A stretch of DNA of 33,861 bases from assembly GCA_031413815.1 (NCBI GenBank), contig JANOFU010000044.1:1-33861 (forward strand). Direction: 5' to 3'. Source of the stretch: JAGVSR01 sp031413815. GTDB taxonomy: Bacteria; Pseudomonadota; Alphaproteobacteria; Rhizobiales; Hyphomicrobiaceae. Positions 15,978 through 24,727 of the stretch are shown here, one piece after another (position 1 is the first letter of the stretch; the number at the start of each line of letters is the position of its first letter). The notes beneath the pieces were generated by a model. That model ran no database searches. It was not told the DNA's origin and saw only the letters and a program-made list of their open reading frames with translations. Both the position numbers and the translations under genes were made by a program.

Positions 15978-18018
15978 GCAGCATTCCCTCGCCTTTGACG
16001 TGGGTCACGTCAGGCCCGGACGGTAAAAGCGGTTCCAGCGCTTGTACGGTCCGCTCTAGGCCACCGCCAAGAGACGACAGGGCCAAGGCAGCACCGGCTT
16101 TAGACCGTTGCCGCGCCTCGTCGCTGGTCAACAGATCGAACGCAAGCGCGGCAATGCCGGCTGCCGAGCGCACTTCAATCGCCCCCTTGTGACGCAGCAG
16201 CGCCGCATAGATGTCGCGGAAATTACCCGTGCTAGGCCCTGTCATCACCACGGCTCCGTGGCGGACGGCCTCAACCGGGTTTTGGCCGCCATGCTCAATC
16301 AGCGAACCGCCGATAAACACGACGGAGCTCAGCGCATAATATAATCCGAGCTCGCCGATCGTATCGGCGACGTAAATGCCGGTCCGGTCGTCCGGCAGCG
16401 CACCCAGCGAGCGCTGCGCGACTGTCAGCCCCAGCCCCTTCAGGCGCTCTGCAATCCCTGTCCCTCGTTCCGGATGACGGGGTGCGATGATGGTGCACAA
16501 TCCTTCAATCCGCCCGGACAGTGCGCGGTGAGCGTCTGCGACAATCGCCTCTTCGCCCTCATGTGTGCTGGCGGCTACGAACAGCGGCCGTCCTTTGAGA
16601 GCCGATCTCAACTTCTCATAGTCGGCGGCATCGACGGGGGGGGGCGGCGCATCGATCTTGAGATTTCCGGCCACGGCGACATTGGGCGCGCCCAGTTCGC
16701 TGAACCGCCGGCCCAATTTGTCATTTTGCGCAACGATCACGGAAAACCGCCCGAACAACGGACCCGCGACACTCGCGCTGCGGCGCCAGCGATTGAAGCT
16801 GCGGTTTGAGATCCGCGCGTTGACCAGAGCCAAGGGCGTGCCCCGCGCGGCCGTTTCCAAAATGAGGTTTGGCCAGATCTCCGATTCCGTAAACACAGCC
16901 AAATCCGGCTGCCAGTGCGCGAGAAATTTACGCGCAAACTGCGGTGTGTCGAGCGGCACATACTGGTGAATGGCGCGGGACTTCAATCGCTGTGCCGCCA
17001 TGCTGGCCGATGTCACCGTGCCCGTGGTCAACACGAACGACGCGGCCGGCTGACGTGTTGCCAGCCGATCCAGAAGCGGCAGGATGGCATTGGTTTCCCC
17101 GACACTTGCCGCATGGATCCAAATCAAAAGGCCGCCGGGCCGAGGTGCGCTCGCAATGCCCAACCTCTCTGGTCTGCGGGCCGGATCTTCCTTGCCGTTG
17201 CGTTCGCGCATCCGCAGGAGGGCAGGTGCGACCGGACCGAGCAGACGCGTCGCACCGCGATAGGTCTTTAATCGCCAGCCCGGCTGTTGCGGCCCGGTCG
17301 AGGCCATCGCTTTGGACGGCGGCGTCGCCCGCGCGGGATCGGCACCAGCAAGCGCATAGGCCCTGGCCGTTACGTCGTTGAGGCTGCGTTCGATTTCGCA
17401 GCGCAGTGTCTCGCGCAAATCTGCATCGGCGTCGCGCGGGACGAATACCGGCTCACCGACAATGTAAGCGAGCTTTGAATACGGCAGATTGATCGTCATC
17501 CGGCTCCACGTGTTGAGAGCCTTGTAGCGCGAAGTCGCCGCCGCGACGGGGATCACGGGCCGGCCCGACAATTGCGCCAGAGTGACGATGCCGTCACCTG
17601 CCCGGCGCGCCGGTCCCGGCGGCACGTCGGCAGTCATCACGAACGACTGCCCCGCCTGCAGGACCTTCACCGCCGCGCGAAGCGCTGTCGCCCCGCCGCG
17701 ATCTTTTTTGCGGTCGCCGGCACCTGCTCCCCGGATCAGATCAACATGAAATTCTGACATGGCCGACCCGATCAGCTCGGCGTCGGCGTGGCGCGCCACC
17801 ATGGCCGCGGTCGGCACATCTGGGCGATGCATGGCGAGCATCATGAACTGCCCATGCCAACCTGCCATGATGCACGGATGCATCTGCGTGAGCCGCTCAA
17901 CGCCATCTATGGGCTCAATAGCGATCTCACAGGTGCGATACACCAGCCGGATGAAGTTGGCGATCGATCGCCCCGCCAACCGGCCGGCCTGCGCCTTTCG
18001 CTGCGGCGATAGTGCCAT
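15964..18018 (-). CDS. waaA: DUF374 acyltransferase-like domain fused to Kdo transferase WaaA
   Basis: A 684-residue fusion. Residues 1-~225 are DUF374, related to lysophospholipid acyltransferases ('IMAGWHGQFMMLAMHRP', 'AELIGSAMSEFHVDLIRGAG', 'VMTADVPPGPARRAGDGIVTLAQLSGRPVIPV'). After a linker (~226-247) comes WaaA, which transfers Kdo from CMP-Kdo to lipid IVA: 'TRLLGPVAPALLRMRERNGKEDPARRPERLG', 'WIHAASVGETNA' (catalytic Glu ~308), 'LTTGTVTSA', 'FTESEIWPNLI', 'ARISNRS', 'FIGGSLIEHGGQNPVEA'. In related genomes I know these as two adjacent genes. Here the frame is continuous. An internal ATG (residue 238, position 17307) has no ribosome binding site, so separate translation of WaaA is unlikely. 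It lies upstream of lpxK in the same operon. Confidence 0.93.
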   Translation of the reverse strand: MALSPQRKAQAGRLAGRSIANFIRLVYRTCEIAIEPIDGVERLTQMHPCIMAGWHGQFMMLAMHRPDVPTAAMVARHADAELIGSAMSEFHVDLIRGAGAGDRKKDRGGATALRAAVKVLQAGQSFVMTADVPPGPARRAGDGIVTLAQLSGRPVIPVAAATSRYKALNTWSRMTINLPYSKLAYIVGEPVFVPRDADADLRETLRCEIERSLNDVTARAYALAGADPARATPPSKAMASTGPQQPGWRLKTYRGATRLLGPVAPALLRMRERNGKEDPARRPERLGIASAPRPGGLLIWIHAASVGETNAILPLLDRLATRQPAASFVLTTGTVTSASMAAQRLKSRAIHQYVPLDTPQFARKFLAHWQPDLAVFTESEIWPNLILETAARGTPLALVNARISNRSFNRWRRSASVAGPLFGRFSVIVAQNDKLGRRFSELGAPNVAVAGNLKIDAPPPPVDAADYEKLRSALKGRPLFVAASTHEGEEAIVADAHRALSGRIEGLCTIIAPRHPERGTGIAERLKGLGLTVAQRSLGALPDDRTGIYVADTIGELGLYYALSSVVFIGGSLIEHGGQNPVEAVRHGAVVMTGPSTGNFRDIYAALLRHKGAIEVRSAAGIAALAFDLLTSDEARQRSKAGAALALSSLGGGLERTVQALEPLLPSGPDVTHVKGEGMLRATR

Positions 18019-18215
18019 TGGTTATTGTGCCCCGGCCTCTCACCTTGGGTTGGCCCGCCGCTGGCGGGGAACCCCTTGCACGAGGTTCCTATAGCGAATA
18101 TCAAGCGAACGCAAACCTATCAGATCAAGCCCGTGTGCCGGGTGTGCGGCGCCTGTGTTTAGTGCTGCTTGCGAGTCCGCGACGCAAGTCATAACGGCGA
18201 GATTGCAGCCCGGAC

Positions 18216-18953
18216 ATGGTTGGTAAAGTCAAACGAACCAAGCGCGTGATTCGGCGGACGACGGTTGCCGTTCGCAACGCGATTTCAGCAGCAGCACCTG
18301 AGCCTGTCCGGCGGCTTCTGACGCCCGCCGTTCGCTTGGGTGACATGCTCGTGTTGGATCACCTGTTCGTCCGGTTGGCCTTTACAAACCGGCACAAAAT
18401 CTCGGACCTTGCCTGGCGCGCCGCACAGCCGCTGCCGCATCAACTGGCCAAGGCCAAGCGGCTCGGCATCCGGACCATCATCAATCTTCGTGGAGAAGGC
18501 ACCGGCACGACCTACCGGGTCGAGAAATCCGAGTGCGAACGCTTGGGTCTCAACTTCGTCGACTACCGGGTGCGCAGCCGGGATGCGCCGTCGAAAGCCG
18601 AGATCCTCGGCCTGCGGGACTTGTTTGCTGCGGTTGAGTATCCGATCCTGCTGCACTGCAAATCGGGCGCAGACCGTGCCGGTCTTGCCAGCGCAGTTTT
18701 TCGTTATGTGAAACACGGGGTCCCGATCGCTGAGGCCCGCGGGGAGCTGAGCCTGCGCTACGGCCACATCCGGCAGGCCGATACGGGGATCCTGGATGAT
18801 TTCTTCGAACGCTATTTGAGGGATACCGCACGCCAGCCGACGGAGTTTTTCGACTGGGTCGAAACGGTCTACGACCCCGGCGAACTCAAGCGCACATTTA
18901 AAGCCAAGAGCTGGGCCAACCGCATCGTCAACGGCATCCTGCACCGGGAATAG
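18216..18953 (+). CDS. Tyrosine/dual-specificity phosphatase family protein
   Basis: A 245-residue protein with the cysteine phosphatase signature HCKSGADRAG (Cys148, Arg154) and an upstream 'AWRAAQPLPHQLAKAKRLGIRTIINLRGE' block typical of bacterial dual-specificity phosphatases. A general-acid Asp may be in 'DYRVRSRDAPS' (117-126). The N-terminal ~45 residues are very basic and could bind membrane or nucleic acid. The C-terminus has 'FFDWVETVYDPGELKRTF'. Substrate is unknown: protein phosphotyrosine, phosphoinositide-like lipids or a lipid A phosphate are all possible. It is the only plus-strand gene inside the lipid A block, divergent from the DUF374-WaaA gene and convergent with msbA (20 bases between stops). 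Confidence 0.85.
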   Translation: MVGKVKRTKRVIRRTTVAVRNAISAAAPEPVRRLLTPAVRLGDMLVLDHLFVRLAFTNRHKISDLAWRAAQPLPHQLAKAKRLGIRTIINLRGEGTGTTYRVEKSECERLGLNFVDYRVRSRDAPSKAEILGLRDLFAAVEYPILLHCKSGADRAGLASAVFRYVKHGVPIAEARGELSLRYGHIRQADTGILDDFFERYLRDTARQPTEFFDWVETVYDPGELKRTFKAKSWANRIVNGILHRE

Positions 18954-18973
18954 AGCCACGTTTAAGTTGACAG

Positions 18974-20863
18974 CTATTGAGCCGCGCCTGCGATGGCCTC
19001 GCCGGCTGCTGCCGTTTCGGGGCCGCCCAGAAGTTGCGCACGCGCAAGCCGCGCATACGCCCCGCCGCGCGCCAGTAGCTCAGTATGCTTGCCCGTTTCA
19101 ACAATAGTGCCATCCTCCATCACGCAGATCAAATCGGCGTTTTCGATGGTCGACAGGCGATGGGCAATGACCAGCGTCGTGCGCTCTTTGGTGAACGCCT
19201 TCAGCGCGTCCTGCACCAGTTCCTCTGATTCTGTATCGAGGGCACTGGTGGCTTCGTCGAGCAAAAGTATGGGCGCATTTTTGAGAATGGCGCGCGCCAA
19301 TCCAATGCGCTGGCGTTGACCGCCCGACAGCCGCGACCCGCGATCGCCGATTTGGGTGTCATAGCCATCGGGCTGGCTCAGTATAAAGTCGTGCGCCGCT
19401 GCGGCTGTCGCGGCTGCCACGATGTCCTCTTCCGGCGCATCAAGCCGGCCCAATGCAATGTTGGCCCGGATAGTATCGTCAAAAAGCGTTACGTCTTGAC
19501 TGACGATCGATATGTTGTTGCGCAGCGACGCGACCGTCACATCCCGCAGATCCTGGCCATCAATTTTGATCGATCCTGTCATCACGTCGAACAGGCGTGG
19601 CACCAGATTGATGATCGTCGATTTACCGGCCCCCGACCGGCCCACGAATGCGACCGTCTGCCCGCCAGGAACGACAAGTGAAAAGTCTTCTACAGCAGGA
19701 ACAACCGCGTTGCCCTCGTAGCGGAAGGAGACGTCGTCAAATTCGATTCTACCAGCCGTCACGGCCAAGGTCGCCGCACCGGGCCGGTCGACAATGGACG
19801 GTTTTTCGTCGAGCACTCCGTACAGGCTTTCGACCGCGGCCAATCCTTCTTGAACTTTGGCAACCAGATTCCCGACCGCGCGGATCGGCTGCGCGGACAT
19901 CAAGAGCGCCGTCGTAAAGCCCATGAAATCGCCGACGCTGGACGTGCCGTTGGCGATGCGCCAGTAGGCGAGCCAAATAACGCCGGCGACCGCAACGCCG
20001 CCTAGCGCTTCCAGAAGCGATTCCAGCCAAGCTTTGTTGCTCACGGCTTTCAGCCGCAACCGGACGACCTTGTCGAAGCTATGGTCCAACCGGCTGCTGG
20101 CGTAGTTTTCAAGCCGGAACGTTTTGATCAGACGTGCGCTCGCCAGCTTTTCTCCCAGCAGAGACGTCAGACCGCCTAGTTCGGATTGGGTTCGCGAGGC
20201 GTTTGATCTCAGCTTTCGCGCGATGATCGTGATGGGAATCGCGGCAAACGGGTAAACCCCGAGGACCACCAGCGACATCACCCAATCGAGGTAGAACATC
20301 GAGCAGACGAGCGCGATAACCGACAGCGTATCGCGGATGACCGTGTTGACACCGGCTAGGGCCGCTTGCTGGATAAAGCCAATGTCGTTGGTCAGCTTTG
20401 ACATGAGCCGGCCCGGTGCATCGCGCGACAGCCGTGCGAAGTCGGCGCTCATGAGATGGGCGAACGATTTCTTCTGAATGTCGGCCGACATGCGCAACAC
20501 GATCCGTTGCGTTGCCACCGTCGTCATATAGAGAAAGACGCTGCGCGCGGCCGTCACCCCGATGATAGCCCCAAGCACGTAAGGCAAGATGCTGACATCG
20601 CCCTTCATCAGTGTGTCGAACGAATACTTGATGACCAGCGGATAGGCACCGGTGGCGGCGGCAAGGGCCCCAATCAACACGGCAACGATGAGAAGCTCCC
20701 GCCAGCGGGGCCGCAACCAGTCGCCCAAGAACCGGCGCAGCAAATGCCGCGCACGGGCGTCAAACGGCACGCGATTTCTCTTGGCGCCGGCCGATGGCGC
20801 TGCAGATAGCCGTTGGTCTGGGTTCGGCTCTTGCACGCTTGTCCTCTTTTTGCGTGGCCCCAT
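18974..20863 (-). CDS. msbA: Lipid A export ABC transporter, MsbA type
   Basis: Half-size ABC exporter that flips core-lipid A across the inner membrane; acts as a homodimer. 629 residues from the ATG at 20863 (MGPRKKRTS); longer readings upstream run into the neighbouring gene region and look non-coding. A Lys/Pro-rich tail of ~50 residues precedes six transmembrane helices (about 56-340), then the nucleotide-binding domain: Walker A GRSGAGKST (408-416), Q-loop 'SIVSQDV', signature LSGGQRQR (512-519), Walker B ILLLDEATSALD, and switch His in 'VIAHRLST'. Placement beside lpxK and waaA supports lipid A as the substrate, although the family also includes other lipid and drug exporters. Confidence 0.92.
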   Translation of the reverse strand: MGPRKKRTSVQEPNPDQRLSAAPSAGAKRNRVPFDARARHLLRRFLGDWLRPRWRELLIVAVLIGALAAATGAYPLVIKYSFDTLMKGDVSILPYVLGAIIGVTAARSVFLYMTTVATQRIVLRMSADIQKKSFAHLMSADFARLSRDAPGRLMSKLTNDIGFIQQAALAGVNTVIRDTLSVIALVCSMFYLDWVMSLVVLGVYPFAAIPITIIARKLRSNASRTQSELGGLTSLLGEKLASARLIKTFRLENYASSRLDHSFDKVVRLRLKAVSNKAWLESLLEALGGVAVAGVIWLAYWRIANGTSSVGDFMGFTTALLMSAQPIRAVGNLVAKVQEGLAAVESLYGVLDEKPSIVDRPGAATLAVTAGRIEFDDVSFRYEGNAVVPAVEDFSLVVPGGQTVAFVGRSGAGKSTIINLVPRLFDVMTGSIKIDGQDLRDVTVASLRNNISIVSQDVTLFDDTIRANIALGRLDAPEEDIVAAATAAAAHDFILSQPDGYDTQIGDRGSRLSGGQRQRIGLARAILKNAPILLLDEATSALDTESEELVQDALKAFTKERTTLVIAHRLSTIENADLICVMEDGTIVETGKHTELLARGGAYARLARAQLLGGPETAAAGEAIAGAAQ

Positions 20864-20981
20864 CGTCTGTGGCCCCGTCGCGTTTGGCCGATGCGGGCCG
20901 GCGCATTCTTGGTAGCAGGTGCTCAAAACCCTTGAAACACTTGGCGTGACCAACACGTGCGATTCTTGGCGCTTTTGGGGT

Positions 20982-21254
20982 TCAACGGATTGATTCTGCT
21001 GGACCCGCCACCTTGGCGGAGCTTGGATCAAGCAGCCGGTGCATGTGGACGATAAAATACCGCATCACGGCGTTATCGACGGTGCGTTGGGAGGCTGCCT
21101 TCCACGCCGAATGAGCCTCGGCATAACTTGGGTAGATGCCGACGATATCTAGGCTCGTCAAATCGCGGAACTCGATGCCCTCAAGCGATTCGAGCTCGCC
21201 GCCAAAGACCAGATGCAGCAGCTGTTTCTGAGATTTCGAGGCGGTGTCGGTCAT
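20982..21254 (-). CDS. DUF4170 family protein
   Basis: A 90-residue protein starting at 21254 (MTDTASKSQKQLLHLVFGGELESLEG). The body 'FRDLTSLDIVGIYPSYAEAHSAWKAASQRTVDNAVMRYFIVHMHRLLDP' is the conserved DUF4170 pattern. In alphaproteobacteria this gene commonly neighbours DUF374, waaA and lpxK, as here, so it is probably linked to envelope lipid synthesis, though its job is unknown. A longer in-frame reading up to 21443 gives low-complexity, unfamily-like residues, so I prefer the internal start, despite a weak ribosome binding site. Confidence 0.87.
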   Translation of the reverse strand: MTDTASKSQKQLLHLVFGGELESLEGIEFRDLTSLDIVGIYPSYAEAHSAWKAASQRTVDNAVMRYFIVHMHRLLDPSSAKVAGPAESIR

Positions 21255-21459
21255 TCGCGGCATCCAAGGCTGCGGCGATGGAACACCCCTCGCCGGCACC
21301 GCCAACTTCCTGCCCGAACAGCGCAATTTGCGCAAGCACCCCTGCCGGCGTTCAGGTCGCCCAGAGCCCGAACCTGTACCATCAGCCAGATAATTGGGCG
21401 CAACCCGCAAGCCAGCAATTGGATTGCTGTTTTTAGAGGTCATTGGACGCCGGCTAGGC

Positions 21460-21558
21460 CTACTTGGTCAACACCATCAGGTCCAGCGCGACGGACAGCG
21501 CCGCCATCAGCATCACGAGGACCCAGAGCGCTACGCCTTCCAACCGGGGTTCTGTCAT
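21460..21558 (-). CDS. 32-residue single-helix membrane peptide
   Basis: A very short frame with a good start signal: AGGAGAGGG (complement of 21561-21569) just upstream of ATG 21558, stop TAG at 21460-21462. The peptide begins MTEPRLEG and continues with a hydrophobic helix (VALWVLVMLMAALSVALDLMVL) ending Thr-Lys. The composition fits a single transmembrane span with a short acidic/basic cytoplasmic end. It lies about 200 bases upstream of the DUF4170 gene on the same strand and may head that transcript. I know no family; the strong ribosome binding site plus the uninterrupted hydrophobic span are the evidence. Confidence 0.6.
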   Translation of the reverse strand: MTEPRLEGVALWVLVMLMAALSVALDLMVLTK

Positions 21559-21731
21559 GACCCTCTCCTGTTGAAACAACCGTTTCACACTGTCAAAAGT
21601 ACTCCACACCACAGGATTGTCGACTGTTATTTGAACGTCTCATGACACTTTTTGCAGCGACTCACCGCCAATTGCCCAACCCGCCACATTTCGTTAGCGT
21701 CCGTCGAAACACTAAGAGTGCAACCCCCTCC

Positions 21732-23360
21732 ATGACCTCGTCGCCTTATTCCCACAACCTGAACAAGACCGAAGCCAATTATCAGGCTTTGACACCCCTC
21801 TCGTTTTTGGAACGCTCAGCCGCCGTCTACCCGGATCATATTGCCGTCGTGCACGGCAAATCCCGCACTGCCTACCGCGAATTTTACGCCCGCTGCCGTC
21901 GTTTGGCGTCGGCCCTGGCCATGCGCTATGTCGGACCTGGAGACACGGTCAGCGTCATGCTGGCGAACACGCCTGCGATGCTTGAGGCCCACTACGGCGT
22001 GCCGATGACTGGGGCTGTTTTGCATTCGCTCAACACCCGGCTCGATGCCGTCATCGTGGCCTTCCAGCTCGATCATGCCAATACCAAGGTTCTGATCACC
22101 GATCGGGAATTCTCCGACGTCGTGCGTGAAGCGTTGGCGATGGCCAAGGTCAAGCCATTGATCATCGACTTCAACGATCTAGAGTTTCCGCAAGCGGGCG
22201 AGCGGCTGTCCCATCTGGATTACGAGGCCGTGCTCGCGGCGGGCGACCCGGACTTTAAGTGGCGCATGCCCGACGACGAGTGGGACGCGATCTCTCTCAA
22301 CTACACATCAGGCACGACGGGCAGTCCCAAAGGCGTCGTCTATCACCATCGCGGCGCGGCACTCATGTGTTACGCTAACGCGCTCGCGACCAGCATGGCC
22401 CGGCATCCCGTTTATCTGTGGACGCTGCCAATGTTCCACTGCAACGGCTGGTGCTTTCCGTGGGCCCTCTCGATCGTCGCGGGCACGCACGTGTGTCTGC
22501 GGTGGGTGCGCGCAAAGGCCATGTACGATGCGATCGCCGACCACAAAGTGACGCATATTTCGGGTGCACCCATTGTCATGTCGACGCTGCTCAACGCGCG
22601 CGACGACGAGAAGCGTCCCATCACACATCGTGTCGCGTTCAATCATGCGGCGGCCCCGCCGCCACAAACGGTGCTGAATGCCATGGTCGACGCGGGCTTT
22701 GACCTGACGCATCTTTACGGCCTGACTGAAACCTACGGCCCCGCCACCATCAACGAATGGCAAGTCGAGTGGAACGCGGCGAGCGCGGATGATCGCGCCA
22801 CCAAGCGCATCCGTCAGGGCGTCCGCTATGTGGCCCTCGAAGACCTCACCGTCATGGATCCGGAAACCATGACCCGCGTGCCAGCCGACGGCGAGACCAT
22901 GGGCGAGGTGATGTTCCGCGGGAACATCGTCATGAAGGGCTATCTCAAGAACCCCGCAGCGACCGATGAAGCCTTCGCCGGCGGATGGTTCCACTCGGGC
23001 GACCTCGGGGTCCTGCACGCAGATGGCTATATCCAGCTGAAGGACCGCTCAAAGGACATCATCATCTCGGGCGGGGAGAACATTTCATCGATTGAAGTCG
23101 AAGACGTGCTCTACAAGCATCCCGCCGTGGCCGCCTGCGCAGTGGTTGCCAAGCCCGATGAGCGGTGGGGGGAAACGCCATGCGCCTTTATTGAGCTGAA
23201 GCCGGGCACAGTGGCCAGCTCGGATGAAATCATCGCCTGGTGCCGCGAGCGGTTGGCGCATTTCAAAGCGCCGCGCCACGTCGTTTTCTGCGACGTGCCG
23301 AAAACGTCTACCGGCAAGATCCAGAAATACAAGCTGCGCGAGACCGCGAAAACCGCGTAA
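21732..23360 (+). CDS. Acyl-CoA synthetase (AMP-dependent ligase)
   Basis: ATP-dependent fatty or aryl acid-CoA ligase of the ANL superfamily. 542 residues from ATG 21732 (MTSSPYSHNLNKTEANYQAL), where family homology starts; an ATG at 21642 would add 30 unrelated residues. Motifs: P-loop YTSGTTGSPKG (191-201), 'TLPMFHCNGWCFPW', 'HLYGLTETYGPATI', 'GWFHSGDLGVLHADGYIQLKDRSKDIIISGGENISS', and the C-terminal catalytic lysine in STGKIQKYKL (about residue 529). The sequence resembles the medium-chain / methylmercaptopropionate-CoA ligase-like branch, but substrate cannot be told. It stands alone, with no beta-oxidation genes nearby. Confidence 0.93.
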   Translation: MTSSPYSHNLNKTEANYQALTPLSFLERSAAVYPDHIAVVHGKSRTAYREFYARCRRLASALAMRYVGPGDTVSVMLANTPAMLEAHYGVPMTGAVLHSLNTRLDAVIVAFQLDHANTKVLITDREFSDVVREALAMAKVKPLIIDFNDLEFPQAGERLSHLDYEAVLAAGDPDFKWRMPDDEWDAISLNYTSGTTGSPKGVVYHHRGAALMCYANALATSMARHPVYLWTLPMFHCNGWCFPWALSIVAGTHVCLRWVRAKAMYDAIADHKVTHISGAPIVMSTLLNARDDEKRPITHRVAFNHAAAPPPQTVLNAMVDAGFDLTHLYGLTETYGPATINEWQVEWNAASADDRATKRIRQGVRYVALEDLTVMDPETMTRVPADGETMGEVMFRGNIVMKGYLKNPAATDEAFAGGWFHSGDLGVLHADGYIQLKDRSKDIIISGGENISSIEVEDVLYKHPAVAACAVVAKPDERWGETPCAFIELKPGTVASSDEIIAWCRERLAHFKAPRHVVFCDVPKTSTGKIQKYKLRETAKTA

Positions 23361-23557
23361 CACTTTTTTCGAGACTGCGGGGGCACTTACGGACCGCACG
23401 GCCCAATAGCGCATTTTTCTGCGACGGAAATTCCAGCCTGCTGCGTCTACCTGAGTGACGCGGCCCGCTCCCTTGAGCTGGCACCCTCAAACCCGGCGGC
23501 GCCCCGCCCCCGCGGCGCAGAGGCAGTGGGCCGCGTGCACTTTTGCAGGAGATTGAA

Positions 23558-24112
23558 ATGACACGGAACGGAAAAATCGCACTCGCAGTGGCGGCTGTCG
23601 CCTTGACGCTGGGAGCCGCTGGCGCCATCGCCAAGCGGCATCACCATTGGGGCCAAGGACATCATCACGGCCACCATATGGGCTATGGGTTTGGCGGGCC
23701 CTTAGCGGCAATCTGCCGGGGCGATGCCTCTGAAATGGCCGATCACATGCTCGTGCGCATTGAGCACCGCGTGAAGCCGACGGACGCCCAGAAGCCCGTG
23801 TTTGATGAGTTAAAGACCACCGTCAAAGCTGCCGCGGGAAAGATGGCAGCCGCCTGCCCAACGGAACCAGCGCCTGCTGCCGATGGCAAACCCGTCCGCA
23901 AGGCACCACCGGAGCGCTTAGCTGACACCGAATCAGGACTGACGGCGGCCCTCGATGCGGTCCGGATAGTCCGGCCGGTTGCGGACAAATTCTACGCTGC
24001 TCTAACGGACGACCAAAAAACCATTCTGTCGGAGATGGGCTCTCGCGGGAAGCGTGGTCATCACGACCGGCCTGGCGACGGCCGGGGTGGCGACAAGCGC
24101 GACGCCCCATAA
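23558..24112 (+). CDS. LTXXQ-motif (Spy/CpxP-like) periplasmic protein, His-rich
   Basis: A 184-residue exported protein starting at 23558, with CAGGAGA 5-6 bases upstream. Signal peptide about 1-26 (IALAVAAVALTLGAAGAIA). Directly after it lies a histidine cluster (KRHHHWGQGHHHGHHMG) likely to bind metal such as Cu, Ni or Zn. The two helical motifs of the Spy/CpxP family follow: 'VKPTDAQKPVFDELK' and 'FYAALTDDQKTIL' (the LTxxQ box). The C-terminus is again His/Asp/Arg-rich. Spy-like proteins are periplasmic chaperones or stress sensors; here a metal link is inference. No sensor kinase gene is adjacent. Confidence 0.85.
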   Translation: MTRNGKIALAVAAVALTLGAAGAIAKRHHHWGQGHHHGHHMGYGFGGPLAAICRGDASEMADHMLVRIEHRVKPTDAQKPVFDELKTTVKAAAGKMAAACPTEPAPAADGKPVRKAPPERLADTESGLTAALDAVRIVRPVADKFYAALTDDQKTILSEMGSRGKRGHHDRPGDGRGGDKRDAP

Positions 24113-24235
24113 GCGAGAGATGAAAACAGCTACGATTGCGGGGCAGCGGTGAGACCGCTGTCCCGTCGTGGCCGTGTCAAAGCCCTGCTCCCCGGGCGCA
24201 CCAGATGGCGCAACCAAGTCATCCCAGGGGTTAAA

Positions 24236-24268
24236 AACTCAAAAAGCCGACCCTCTCGGAGCCGGCTT
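24236..24268 (-). terminator. Terminator of the minus-strand DUF465 gene
   Basis: Read on the minus strand: aagccg (24263-24268) pairs with cggctt (24244-24249) around a GC-rich loop, then a T run (24241-24245), 'gag' and more T. This is a usual intrinsic terminator placed just after the stop at 24274. Confidence 0.7.
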
Positions 24269-24273
24269 CGTCT

Positions 24274-24450
24274 TTAATGGCGCGTTTCAAGTTCCAGACG
24301 GTTGATTTCGTCCTTCAACTTCAGCTTCTGCTGTTTCAAGCGGCGGATGTTCAGGTCATCCGACCCAGGCCTTGCCATCTCCTCTTCAATCCGGCGTTCA
24401 AGTTGCCGGTGCTTCTCTGAAAGTTCGTGGAGATGCCCAGATAAAGCCAT
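24274..24450 (-). CDS. DUF465 (YdcH-type) coiled-coil protein
   Basis: A 58-residue protein starting at 24450 (MALSGHLHELSEKHRQLERRI), with AAGGAG about nine bases upstream. Heptad-patterned charged residues ending 'IRRLKQQKLKLKDEINRLE' are the DUF465 signature, a short alpha-helical coiled coil. Its function is unknown. A paralogue with the same signature is 280 bases away on the opposite strand, and both share the '(L/S)IRRLK..KL.LKD.I' core. A longer reading to 24546 would add unrelated residues. Confidence 0.87.
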   Translation of the reverse strand: MALSGHLHELSEKHRQLERRIEEEMARPGSDDLNIRRLKQQKLKLKDEINRLELETRH

Positions 24451-24727
24451 TCTGTGCTCCTTCTCAGAGTTGAGACGACAATAAGGTGACAGAACTGTCA
24501 CGAAAAGTCCATCGCAAGTGGGCCGGTTTCCAGGAGTGACGTTCAAAATTGATTACGAACCATTCCAGTTTTTGACGGGACCGCGACGGGTGCCTGTGTC
24601 CACGACGGCGAACTGACTGCTCCCGCAGACGCCTGTTGCCAAATGAAACCATAGGCGTAAAAGGCCCTATTGATGAGGTTTTTATTGATTTCGCACCTGC
24701 GTTGCGGGGATAGGGCGAAGGGGCGTT

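Noticed and set aside
17281..17330. An independent start for WaaA at the internal ATG 17307
   Set aside because: There is no ribosome binding site upstream and the frame with DUF374 is continuous, so a fused product is the simpler reading.
20864..21031. A longer MsbA with 56 extra N-terminal residues
   Set aside because: The extension is low in family character, includes Cys/Pro/Gln-rich residues and reaches into the DUF4170 coding region; the ATG at 20863 starts a normal-looking N-terminus.
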